DNA from: Skeletonema tropicum
Taxonomy: Eukaryota > Bacillariophyta > Thalassiosirophyceae > Thalassiosirales > Thalassiosiraceae
Length of the DNA: 64,000 nucleotides
Reading direction: 5' to 3'
Assembly (NCBI GenBank): GCA_037178625.1
Contig: JAWZXG010000026.1
Coordinates: 248,001-312,000 of the forward strand
Under the pieces are notes generated by a model. That model had not been told where the DNA came from. It searched no databases and worked only from the letters and a program-made list of their open reading frames with translations. Positions 18,585 to 28,654 of this stretch are shown here, one piece after another (positions within the stretch are counted from its first letter, which is position 1; the number at the start of each line of letters is the position of its first letter). Both the position numbers and the translations under genes were made by a program.

Positions 18585-21244
18585 ATGAAGTTTCTCCCTG
18601 CAGCTTCCGCTCTAGCCTCCTCTCTTCTTCTATCCAATGATATTAGTTTCTCTACAGCGTTTGTCACTCCACATGGCGGCAGATCAATCTTTCAATCATC
18701 GCCAGCCACTTTATTTTCTTCCTCATCCACCACCGCTCGATTTTCCGCAGTAGCTCCACAAGACGCCCAACAACAAGAAGCTTCCCAAAATAATGATGAA
18801 TTCGGGGGAGTACTTACCGGTGAAGTATTATCCATCCTACGTCCCGACAGCACTACTACTAATGGCGGGGCAGCCTTTGCAGTGGTCAAAGTGTGCGAGG
18901 AAGACTTGTTGCCCAATAGTGCGTATGCGGTTGCCAAGGCGATGGCTACTGCAGATGCTGCTGCTGCCAAGAATAATGAAAAAGAGGAGGATGTAACAAC
19001 TGAACAAGAGGTGGAGGAGGAAAAGGTGGAATTGGCCAGTGCATTATTTGGTAAACCGATGCCTCAGGCTGTCAAGGAGTCGACTGCTGCTGCGGCGAAG
19101 AATGGGGGTGCTGTGGGTAAGTATATGTTCAGAGACTGTGCTTTTTGGAAATATTCGTATTATATTGTTGTCTTACTCATTTCAAATCACATCTTTCATC
19201 AACCAATATGATTCCAACAATACATTGATACACACCGCATGATGCTTTCACAAACGATTATTTTGTTGACATAATTAACACAACAGCCGATGGAGATTTC
19301 ACAGGACGAACAGTCAGCTTTCCCAACTCCAATCAAAAAGGAATGATCATCGCTCATCGACACCCCATTGTATTTGTCCTACTCGAGAACAACAATAATA
19401 ACGCACCAACCATCAACAATGATAGTGAAGAACAACAAGTTCAAGATGGCAATACTTGCTCCATCTCACACAAGCTTGTATCCATTGATCCATCGGCAAT
19501 TCCACCGGGATCAATTGTAGATTATCTTGGGAATTCATTGGCTGTATTGAATGATGGATCGGTTGGTCGTTCCTTACCCAAGGCTGCTGCTACATCATCT
19601 ACTCCTGCTACTACTACTGTAGATATGGAAAGTGGAATGGGAATCGGTGGAATTGCACCAGATGGAATTTCACTCACTGTTTCAATGGACAACGACGACG
19701 ACAACGACAACAGCAGTGCCAACACTCGACCAATCTTCATGCCCATTCCCAAAATTAGTGAAATTGGATTAATCGATTCTCCCTTGGTATCTGGAATTAC
19801 TGCCATTGATGCATTAACACCAATTGGGAAGGGGCAGAATATGCTTGTGATTGGGAATGCCGACGACACTGATGCAACAACAACGGTTGGAAAGACTACC
19901 AACAAACGTGGATGGATGATTAACTTTTTACGCAATGTGATTGAAAACAATCGTAATGATGATGATAAATCAAAAAAGATGAGATGTTTCTATGGGTTGA
20001 CCTCGGGTGATGGCAATACTCGTTCCAATTTGTTGGATCGATTGAAAGAGGCTGGTATTCAAGAGGATGTTGTTACTGTTCTTTCTACCTGTAATCACGA
20101 CGGAGAAGGGGTGATGGGAACCACTTCTGGTAGTGCTAGTACCATTTCTACCGCAAAGGCAATGACGGCTGCGGAAGCTGTCGCTGTTGCTGCCTCGACT
20201 TGCTCTCTTGCGGAACATCATGCATTGACAACTGGTGGAGATAGTATTGTCTTTATTGATGATCTAAATTTGCACAAATCATTGTGGGATGTAACAACTC
20301 AGTTCTTGGTACAAGTGTATGGTGAGGATGCAGTGGTTGCGGCAGATTTGCAGGGAAGCGGCTCGTCCGAAATGAGAGGATACTTTTCAGGATTGATTCA
20401 ACGGTCGGCTAGGTTCAATGTCAACAAGGGTGGGGGGAGTGTGACTCTCATTCTACTATCAACTCTTCCTGGAGATGAGGATCAAGCAGATGCCAATAAT
20501 GGCGAGGAGGAGGGGGAAGAAGCAACATTTGACCCATCAGACTTTGACAACATGCCCGAAAAGATTAAGGCACGTATATCCATGCTTGTCAAGGCCAAGG
20601 TCCCATTGACACCTACCAATTTGAAGAAGATACAAATACCATTGCCAAGCACGTCGGATGCCGAAAACGCCAAACGACTTGCACTCCAACATGTGGAAGA
20701 TTTGATTAGTATGAGTGATGGTCAAATTTGGTTAGATGACACATTGGCCAAGTCGGGACGAAGCCCACCATTGGACCCATCCAGGTCAATAACAAGAGTG
20801 GGAGTGGGTGCCGACACCGTATCATGTCGTGCCGACGCTCCAGCATTACGATCTGTCGTGGGCAGTTTACGATTTGAATTCCAACAAGCCATGGATGTTA
20901 TGGACACTGCCACCGCATCCTCTATCGTAGGGAATAAGAAACAGGTCCAACGACGAGATGCCTTCCTCTTGGCGATGCATCAAGAATCAAATCAACGGCG
21001 CAAACTATCCCATGAGTGCATTGCCCTACTTGCCGCATCACGTGGTCACTTGGATGCAGTTCTCGCCGAAGGAGGATTGGCTGGTACAGATCAAGGAAGA
21101 GAGGCAATTGATGGATTGATCGAGTATGTTGAGAGGAATGCATCTGGAGCTGTGACAGAGATTGAGAGTTCGCTTGATTTGAGCAATGAAGGAAAAAGTC
21201 TATTAGAGGATGCGATTGCATCATATTTTTCACAAGGTAGCTAG
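18585..21244 (+). CDS. Plastid-targeted divergent F1-ATPase alpha-like protein, two exons
   Basis: Exon 1 is 18585-19116, the intron 19117-19286 (GTAAGT ... AACAG, 170 bp) and exon 2 19287-21244, giving 829 residues. It starts MKFLPAASALASSLLL, a signal peptide, with FSTAFVTPHGG as a diatom-type plastid site. The mature part follows F1 alpha: GDFTGRTVSFP and KGMIIAHRH (beta-barrel), SGITAIDALTPIGKGQNMLVIGN before the nucleotide site, SDGQIWLDD, then PSRSITRVGVGAD and AGSLKLE-like VVGSLRFEFQQAMD. The P-loop is abnormal: an insertion follows VIGN and the loop reads DATTTVGKTT, lacking the first Gly. Asn/Asp-rich insertions enlarge it well beyond the usual 500 residues. The true plastid alpha subunit is normally plastid-encoded, so this is a paralogue of unknown role, probably a poor or non-binder of nucleotide. 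Confidence 0.75.
19117..19286 (+). other. Intron of the F1-alpha-like gene
   Basis: GTAAGTATAT ... CACAACAG, phase 1. The join restores the frame into ADGDFTGR. Confidence 0.8.
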
Positions 21245-21400
21245 TAGTAAAATGTAGTAGAACGATGAGAGTTGATATCTCTCCTAGGTGTATGCGAAGA
21301 AATTGGTAGAATGAAGCAGTGAACTTCTTTGAGCAGTGTGTAGGCAGCAGGCAACTCGCTTTCGTTAACTATTAGGATCGTTACCGACGCACCATAAAGC

Positions 21401-22920
21401 TTGCTGATGCCGAGTGTGTTCGTTCAACCAACTCTCCTGTGTCATTCTATGAGAATAGCAATAAAGCAAAATTTCTTCTCGACCTCGACACTTGACACAT
21501 TAAAAAAGCTGGTCAAAAAGACCCACTCACTACTCCTAATGGACATGAGCACAAAAATGGGAGGACTCGGCCTCAACACTCCAAGAGATAAAGCCATTCC
21601 AGCTTCAATTCTAGCAACCAAAGGAACACTCAACACAATTTATAATGGAGTATTTCTTGGACCAAAGCGCACAAGATTTATGCTACCCGACTCAATCACA
21701 TCACTATATGCAGGTAGAGAGAACAATCCATCCACCACCTTCCAAATCTTCAATAAATTTGCACCAGCAATAGCAAAGGTATGCACCGGAGACTATACAG
21801 CTCAAGGAATATCAACCTTCATCAACAACACACCACTACAAAAATGCCATGATATCATCAATAAAGAAGCATCCTCTCGCCTATGTGGAAAAATGACCAC
21901 CTACCTCCCAAGCGACAGCAGACAGCACACACAACATGCGGAAATCATTGACGGCAAGACGGGTCAAGGACTCCTATGTAGACCTTCCAAGAAGCGAAGA
22001 AGAAAATACACAAGACAACCGCCTCTTCAGATTCAACCTCCTCCGCTGTTTACAAATGAACATCTGGGAAACAAAAGAACAACTCAAATGCCCCTTTTGC
22101 AAACAAGACTTCGATACAAAAGGAGACCATCTATATCAATGCAGCCACCTCAGCAAACAAATCAAAACAAAGATGCACAACAAATGGAGAGATATGTGGC
22201 ACAAGGAGATGGAAACACTCATCCCCTTCATCCAACTTACAGACTCAAAAATCGGAAAAGAAACCACAGGCCTAGTCCGCAGCATCAGGAAGTCCAACAT
22301 CAAACCATTCGACACCCATTTCAACCTCCCAATAGTCTCAAAAGAAGGCCATTTCAGATGTAGACTATCAAAAATTGGATTTGACATGATCACATGCAAC
22401 TCTGACACTTGCCCTTTTCCATCCCGAGGTGGAAGTAGCGCTAAATCAAACAATATCGTCGCGTCACTCCTTTCGGCAGAGAAGAGCAAGTTTCAAAGAG
22501 GCAGAGGTTCAAATACATCTCGTACCGACAGCTCATCACAAATAACACTTACCGGAAAATAAATCATCGGAGAACTATTCTCAGACAACGTGCAACTACT
22601 TCCTTTCGCCATCAGCCCACTAGGACTCTTCGTACCTACAATTAATTACTTCCAATACGGCACACCTCCAAATGGCGACTACAAAACACTCCACAACATC
22701 GACAAGTCCAAATTTCCCAACGCCTCCAACATTGGCTCACCAAGCATTCACTAGAACCCCATCAAACATCCTAGAACGAGCTGATTCAATTTGGAAATCG
22801 AAACATCGAAACAATCACTACGGGGGATCCTACAAAAGCCAGAACCAAGCACCTACTACACACAAATATTCGGGAGAACAATTTGTAAGGGAAACGGCTC
22901 GGCAGGACTAGCTGCCATTC
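21401..22920 (+). pseudogene. Non-LTR (LINE-like) reverse transcriptase, C-terminal remnant
   Basis: The reading moves between frames. 21401 to about 21950 has MGGLGLNTPRDKAIPASIL, the conserved GGLGL segment that follows the RT thumb in LINE-type proteins. About 21940-22562 has the zinc motif CPFCKQDFDTKGDHLYQCSH. From about 22562 in another phase comes ISPLGLFVPTINYFQYG, similar to the SP-GRxGP...FLYG block of such proteins. The catalytic YADD region is absent, so the copy is 5'-truncated as is usual for LINEs. Frameshifts and stops show it is dead. Composition is AC-rich compared with its neighbours. Confidence 0.55.
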
Positions 22921-23012
22921 AAGCACTCTAGAGAGCAACAATGGCCCGATAACAGCGTCATCTCTTAACGATGACCAAATTTCATATTTATTGTAAAGCA
23001 CAGGTGGCAGAT

Positions 23013-23368
23013 CTATCCTTTAGGTGACTATTATGTGAGTATATACTGTGCTAGTTAGGTGGTGAATGCGTATGTTTTCGTCGAGATATGCATTCGAAGG
23101 TTGCTCTGTAGCTTATGCTAGGGCCAAAGTTTTTTACATGGCAAAAAGCCAGTGTAAGCCAGTGTACTCTCACATGCATTTCTCAGCGGGGAATTGGAAT
23201 TTTCGGCCAACCAACATACATAAGTAGAGTCGACAATAGTCGACGAAAGGTTGGTAGTATATTTGAAATGCATAAGTACTAAACATCTTCCTGAAACTTA
23301 TTTTTGGCCATGAGAGCTGCTCTCTAACTGAAAGCTGTGAAAAATCGATCCGCAATAGCAGAATAGGG
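23013..23368 (-). mobile_element. MITE family 2, copy B (inverted, partial)
   Basis: Reverse-orientation copy of 2122-2626. It shares TTTAGGTGACTATTATG, GTCGAGATATGCATTCG, CTCACATGCATTTCTCAGC and CATGAGAGCTGCTCTC. One end abuts the LINE remnant and the copy is shorter than copy A. Confidence 0.65.
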
Positions 23369-23639
23369 GAAACCGCAAAGAGACTGCTTAGCCCGCTGGT
23401 GGGCGTGCCCGCGCGCGTTAATAAGGTCTCTATTTATGCTCTTTCTTCCGGGAGCCAGGGGGGGGAAAAGCTCTTCATTGTGGTGATGGACAGTCGAGAC
23501 GGGTGTCTTCACTCCTCAATTATTGTGAGTGGCTGGTCCAAGTTTGCTACCCCCTGCCGTTCTTTTTTGGTTGTTCTCCAACAATGCACTCATTGCAGTG
23601 TGTGGGTTTTTCGGCATCGGTTGTCTAGATAGTTTTAAG

Positions 23640-24203
23640 CGTCCCACTCCCCACCCTTTGACCAAGCGGGGTATCGAAAACATAAAACATCTTCAATGAT
23701 CCCGTCTTGCATCTGGGGGTGTGGGTTTTTCATCGTAGATTTAAACCCACACATATTTGGCACCACACCCACAGTCTCTCTATTGTTGTCTGGAAGGTTG
23801 CATCGGATCCATCTCACTGTATCTCTTGAGCGCAGAGAAGGACAGAGCCGATGACGAGCACGAACCAAGGTCCAGTGCTTGCACTTGATCTACTGATGGC
23901 TTTTTATCAGGAAGTTTCTTTCTCTCGTCTGAATTTTGTGATGCTAATATTCCATCATGATTACACTTCTTATGCTCTATGTGGCGACGTTGTGTCCTCA
24001 TCAGATAGAATGGATGTTACATTCTTGGTCATCTCGGCAATCCTTGAGGACGTGGCCTCTGTCTCCCAAAGTTGGCTATTGCGAGCGGCCAAGTCATTCT
24101 GGGAAGTATGCCCAGGCGCTGTATCTTGTTTCCTCAACCGCGAATGACTTAACTTGAACGGCACGTGGGTGATTCTCTTCCATGTCCGGATTAGAGTAGG
24201 CAT
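23640..24203 (-). pseudogene. Fragment related to the Ulp1-like ORF at 62164
   Basis: About 120 bp (23771-23890) matches 62163-62283 in reverse complement with only a few differences, coding for QALDLGSCSSS and KRYSEMDPMQPSRQQ before a stop. The remaining short frames on both sides have no recognisable domain. The catalytic block of the other copy is not present here. Probably a degraded transposon-borne gene. Confidence 0.4.
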
Positions 24204-24456
24204 GATTGTATTTGTACTCGTTCTTGATAACTTGCTTTTGGCATTGGCAGGCTCCTCTTACACACTTGCTTAGTATTGCACAAGTAGAAGTACTTTATTC
24301 CAAATCTAATAAAATGATGAAGTCACGAAGTCGGGCGTCAGAAAGTTCGTCGGCGCGTCTGAAGACCTGAGGTTGAATGTCCATAAAATGACATGGCTGC
24401 TTGTGATGCGGCTCGGCCAGGAGACCCAGCGTAACTTTTGGTTTGCAAGCAACAGA

Positions 24457-24969
24457 CTACTACGGGAACTAAATCGTACCGGAAATAAATCGTACTAATC
24501 GACCATACTTAATATGATAATAGACAAGTAGCTTTCGATAGAACCACTGGTCAACGTTGTATGTAATACTCGCATAGCAGCAGCGCAGAGGCATGCAGAT
24601 ACGCCGTAGACATGCGTCATTCTAGATCGAAATAGCAGTATTGGTCCCAAATTCGTCGATAGGTGATCCATCTCGACGAATTATAGTCTCTTTTGCATCA
24701 TATAATGTATATATACTGTTTGGGATTCTATGTTTAGGCTGCTATATGTATTTTCGTCGATTATCATGGCCAAATAAGACAGGCGCAAATAAAATGAGCT
24801 AGGGTAATTTAAAATATCTAGCGCCAAGCCTGCAGAACAAAATTTACCCTAGCACATTTTGTTTGCGCCGGTCTTAAATTTATGACTCTTATCATGTTGG
24901 TTGTTAGTGTTTTGTGCGTAAAATTTATAATTCGTACCGGGCGAGGTACGATTTAGTTCCCGCCAGTAG
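24457..24969 (+). mobile_element. MITE family 1, copy 2, interrupted
   Basis: Ends CTACTACGGGAACTAAATC ... TTTAGTTCCCGCCAGTAG, flanked by the 4-bp duplication CAGA (24453-24456 and 24970-24973). A 100-bp palindromic element sits at 24776-24875. Without it and its 4-bp duplication the copy is about 409 bp, so it also has internal deletions relative to the 512-bp form. Confidence 0.8.
24776..24875. mobile_element. 100-bp palindromic MITE nested in MITE-1 copy 2
   Basis: Starts AAGACAGGCGCAAATAAAAT and ends ATTTTGTTTGCGCCGGTCTT, with GCTAGGGTAA / TTACCCTAGC inside. It is flanked by AAAT at 24772-24775 and 24876-24879. Copy 1 of the host MITE reads GGCCGAATTTATGAC at this point, the uninterrupted site. 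Confidence 0.75.
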
Positions 24970-25017
24970 CAGAGGAATCAGTGCCAAATCATAGGTATTG
25001 TACAATACTACAATTTC

Positions 25018-25200
25018 GAGATCATTTGATTTTTACCCCCCCAACTGTAAAATCTTCCTATTGAATTCCTACGTGAAAATTCTACAGAAAATAATTTATT
25101 TCAATCCCGATTATTTTTTCTACGTGTCTTAACGAAGGAATTCAATAGGAAGACTTTATAGTTGTAGGGGGGTAAAAATCAAATGATCTCGAAATTGTAG
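25018..25200. mobile_element. Foldback MITE with about 66-bp inverted arms
   Basis: Arms CTACAATTTCGAGATCATTT... and ...AAATGATCTCGAAATTGTAG run through a C7/G6 block and CTTCCTATTGAATTCCT with only a few mismatches, leaving a loop of about 50 bp. Flanking TA on both sides (25016-25017 and 25201-25202) fits a Tc1/mariner-type target duplication. It lies 45 bp from MITE-1 copy 2. Non-coding. Confidence 0.75.
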
Positions 25201-25518
25201 TATCTGGAGAAAAGGTTGCAATACCATGATGAGTGCAACTACAAAAGTAGATATTCCAAATATAATAAGTGATTAGTTTAGTATTGAAAACAAAAAAAAG
25301 GGAAGAGAGCTCGGAGCTCGGACTGCGGACATACATCACCATACTACCACACAAGCTAAGTCTCATTGCTAACAAGTCGCGAAAACGCAAAAGAGGAATT
25401 AGTACCAAATCATTCTACTATTACGTCTTAATATTTAACATTTGTTTGTACCCTAAATTCTTCTGAATTGTACCTACTCAGTTCAGCCACATCTATCCCT
25501 ATATATTTCGCTGAGAAC

Positions 25519-26957
25519 TTAGTTAAGTTTTGGAATATGGAAAGTTGCGTTGCTTTCACGACGCACAATCTTGGTCTTGGGACGCTCAGTCTCCAATGAT
25601 AGTGAAATGATTGCTTTACTTCTCTGATCAATTGCTTGCACCTGGGCTTCAATAGTGGCACAGAATCGCGCCATGGGAATGTCAACCTTATCTGTCCCAA
25701 AGGGGTCAACCAAGTTTGTGCCCATAACAATGAGAAACATGATAATCATAGAAGCGAGAAAGACAACGACGGGTGTCATCCAGCCAATTGCAGTCGACCA
25801 AACAACGCTTGCGAGCAAGAAGAAGATAATGAAGCTGGTCATCGTGATTGCATCGTAGCTTGCTGGCAAGCCACTGGCACGGACGCGGACACAGTTTCCG
25901 ATGAGATCATTCAAATTCTTGAGGGAGTTATCAAGACAACGAAACAATTGCCCGTGTAGCTTGTTCGTTTCATCCAGCCTGAGCCCCTTACCGCCAGGAA
26001 TCATATGGAGTTGAACAAGGACTTCTCGGATCACATCTAGACAGAAATGAGGTTGCCAACTAGGGCTACTCTCCATAGTGTCAAGTTCTTGCTGTGACAA
26101 GAGTCCCCTCTTCACAAGTGCTGGTCCATCTTCACCTTCGGCAGTCAAAGACTTTCCACTTAGTAGAGACTTACAAGCATAGCTGTAGACAACGGTAAAG
26201 CGGCTAAATCTGTCCCGAAGCTCTTCATCATCAAACCATCGACTGTTCATCATCGCAAGTTCCAAACACTTCGACACAATGTCACCCTACGTAAGAAGCA
26301 AAATCTCTGGGTCAGAAACATAGTGTTGATTATTTTCACATATTCTTGTCTACAACAACTTACCCAGATACAGCGAGCCTCCCACCAGCGATCATAACAA
26401 GCTTTGAAGCGGAACACAAGAGTGAACACAAAAAGCGATCCGAGGACCGACACTGCAGTTTTACAACTCTCAATGTCATACAGCCATTGTTCCGCGAGGC
26501 CGCCCGGGTTAGCAGCTGCTTGCGCTCTGAGGGTATGCGTACCGTAGGAGCATAAGATTGCCCATGCCAATAGGAAAAGTACGGTTCCGGCAAACTGCGC
26601 CTTTGCGTCGTCGATGCTGTGCAAATGCAAACATTTCATACAATCATGTGAGTTTTCTTTCATTTTCATTTTGCAGAAACGAACATTGATATGGCAAAAC
26701 GATACTTCCTCGGGGAGAACGCATCAAATCGCTACAACGACGACTTACCTTTCATACATAAGAGCCAAAAAGAACTGTGCATTTCCCTCATCCTCCTCAT
26801 TCACATCCAATTCGGCAATTGAACGAGTTGATTTTCCTGTACCAGTTTTGGTGCTGGTGGGCTGCTTGATTCCTGATTCGAGATCTTGAGAAGCATTATC
26901 ATTGTTAGACAATGTCTCAGTGTTAGTCAGGGTTAGGGATGGTGTAGGAGACGTCAT
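25519..26957 (-). CDS. Bestrophin-like anion channel, three exons
   Basis: Exons are 26749-26957, 26364-26616 and 25519-26286, with introns of 132 bp (26617-26748) and 77 bp (26287-26363), both GTAAGT...AG. The frame joins exactly and gives 409 residues. Family signs are FRFKACYDRWWEARCIW followed by GDIV, SGLPASYDAITMTS, and NLVDPFGTDKVDIP, the acidic segment after the last TM of bestrophins. Four hydrophobic stretches are visible (FAGTVLFLLAWAIL; VSVLGSLFVFTLVF; SFIIFFLLASVVW; VVVFLASMIIMFLIV). Bestrophins conduct chloride or bicarbonate. Some algal members sit in thylakoids and feed the carbon-concentrating mechanism, but no plastid presequence is evident here. The N-terminal 60 residues are Ser/Thr/Asn-rich. 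Confidence 0.85.
26287..26363 (-). other. Intron 2 of the bestrophin-like gene
   Basis: 77 bp, GTAAGTTG ... CTTACGTAG on the minus strand, phase 0, joining EARCIW to GDIVSKC. Confidence 0.75.
26617..26748 (-). other. Intron 1 of the bestrophin-like gene
   Basis: 132 bp, GTAAGTCG ... TTGCACAG on the minus strand, phase 2. The join makes Ser (AG+C) between ALMYE and IDDAKAQ. Confidence 0.75.
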
Positions 26958-26967
26958 GATAGTTTGA

Positions 26968-27085
26968 TTTTGATGATCTTTTGATTGTGTGAAGTTTAGT
27001 GGAAGATAAATAATGAGAAAAACATTTTGATGATCTTTTGATAATGTGTGAACTTTTGTAGTGGAAGATAAATAATTTGAGCATG
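26968..27085 (-). repeat. Tandem duplication in the bestrophin 5' region
   Basis: Two adjacent copies of about 58 bp, each with TGATGATCTTTTGAT, GTGTGAA and GTGGAAGATAAATAAT, directly upstream of the ATG. Farther upstream, GGCACAATG occurs three times (about 27122-27190). Either could affect transcription; this is unproven. Confidence 0.55.
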
Positions 27086-27199
27086 CGTGAGGAGAAAGAA
27101 ACTGTTTCGGGTCGGTGTGCTGGCACAATGCAATAAGCAGCTGGCACAATGACGTGAAGACCCCACTACCCAGGCAGGTGGCACAATGACAATAAGGCC

Positions 27200-28654
27200 A
27201 GTGAAAGGTCCGGAAGTAAGCTAGGGAATCAACGTGCGAAAAGGTCTGATGAGACATATGAAAAAAGTGTTCCGGCCAAATTTGGTCTATTTCTGCAATG
27301 ACACGAGCAAGAGGGAATGACGACAGAAGATGACTGTCTCGTCCTCACGTTATCAGGAAGAATCATCAAGTTAGCTTACTTCGTTACAATTTCATGGACA
27401 AACGCAACTGGTGTAGTACCAAATGTCGGAAGGGAATTGACTAAATGACATATCACAATATGAGTACCTTTTCGACTCCCCCGATTGAAAGACATGTGTT
27501 CGTCTAAAGATTAGAGAGGACAAATGTCTGAAAAGTGCTGCAGGCGCAGGTTCAGGATGACCGACAACTCCGACAAGCTGGGTAACACTTGTTTTGATTG
27601 TAACAGAGGAATTAGTACTAAATGATTCCACATCATTCTTCTACTAATCGATCGGGTTTTTCTTCGCTAGTTCTGGAATATGTAGGTATCTAGAAAAGCA
27701 ACCATGATGGTGCATGGTGCATGCATCGCTCGCATTTTAGGATATAGTAGAAGACAATACATACGATCTGTAAGTCAAATGTTACATCATTTGTATCGTA
27801 GTTAGGTACCTTTCCAAATCGGATTGCCCCGCGCCCCGCCTGTTTAGTCGTCCTTAGCAAGCAAGAGATGAGCAAAGTGCTATGAATTGAGATAGAAAGC
27901 TTATGTCACCCGTGTATGCATGGCAGGCATGGATATTCTTCGATCTACGAAAGAAGTTACATACATCATCTCAAAGAGCCCTTAATGTGGTAGGATGATA
28001 GATCGAAGTCGCAACAATGCTATCAGTCTAAGAGGTCCTCACTTCTCACTTCATTGATATCCCTCTGATTCTAAATTCTCGAAAGTGGCGACATAATATG
28101 GCCTTGCTCACAAGTGCAAACTAATCAGCAAGAAGTGACCCCCGTAGAGTGGAAGAAGAACCCGAACAATAACTCTACAATGATATGAATCATCAGCAAG
28201 ATGTATAGTGAAAGGTCGTGTGTTCGAAGAAGTCGATTCTCAGAGTCAAGGATGAGGGGTCACTTCCATAACATGAGTCGCTATAGAACTAGGACCAAGT
28301 GATGCGGTATCTTGTCTTTCATTACCGTCGTCCATTAGATCAAAGTAACTATTGCGACACATAATCATATATTTTCGCAACAGCTTTAATCAGTCCGACT
28401 TGTCACGGCGATAGCAAGCATTTGCACCCAATAATAGTATGTATCCAATACAATCGCGACACACATCTTTTGACCATTATGAAATCTAAAGGAGTCAAAC
28501 GAACTAGATGATGAGCACCATTGGTCTGGGAAGATATTTCAATCTGATTGGAAATGATTTCATCAAATTGGTAAAGTACGATAGCAACCTATCTTCTATA
28601 CTCAAAATTATTTCAACCATTAATTTTATACAGCCTATCAAACTGCCGCAAAGT
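27200..28654. other. Intergenic, no gene recognised
   Basis: About 1.4 kb between the bestrophin 5' region and the protease 3' end. Only short frames with no domain-like content and no clear repeat. Confidence 0.4.
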
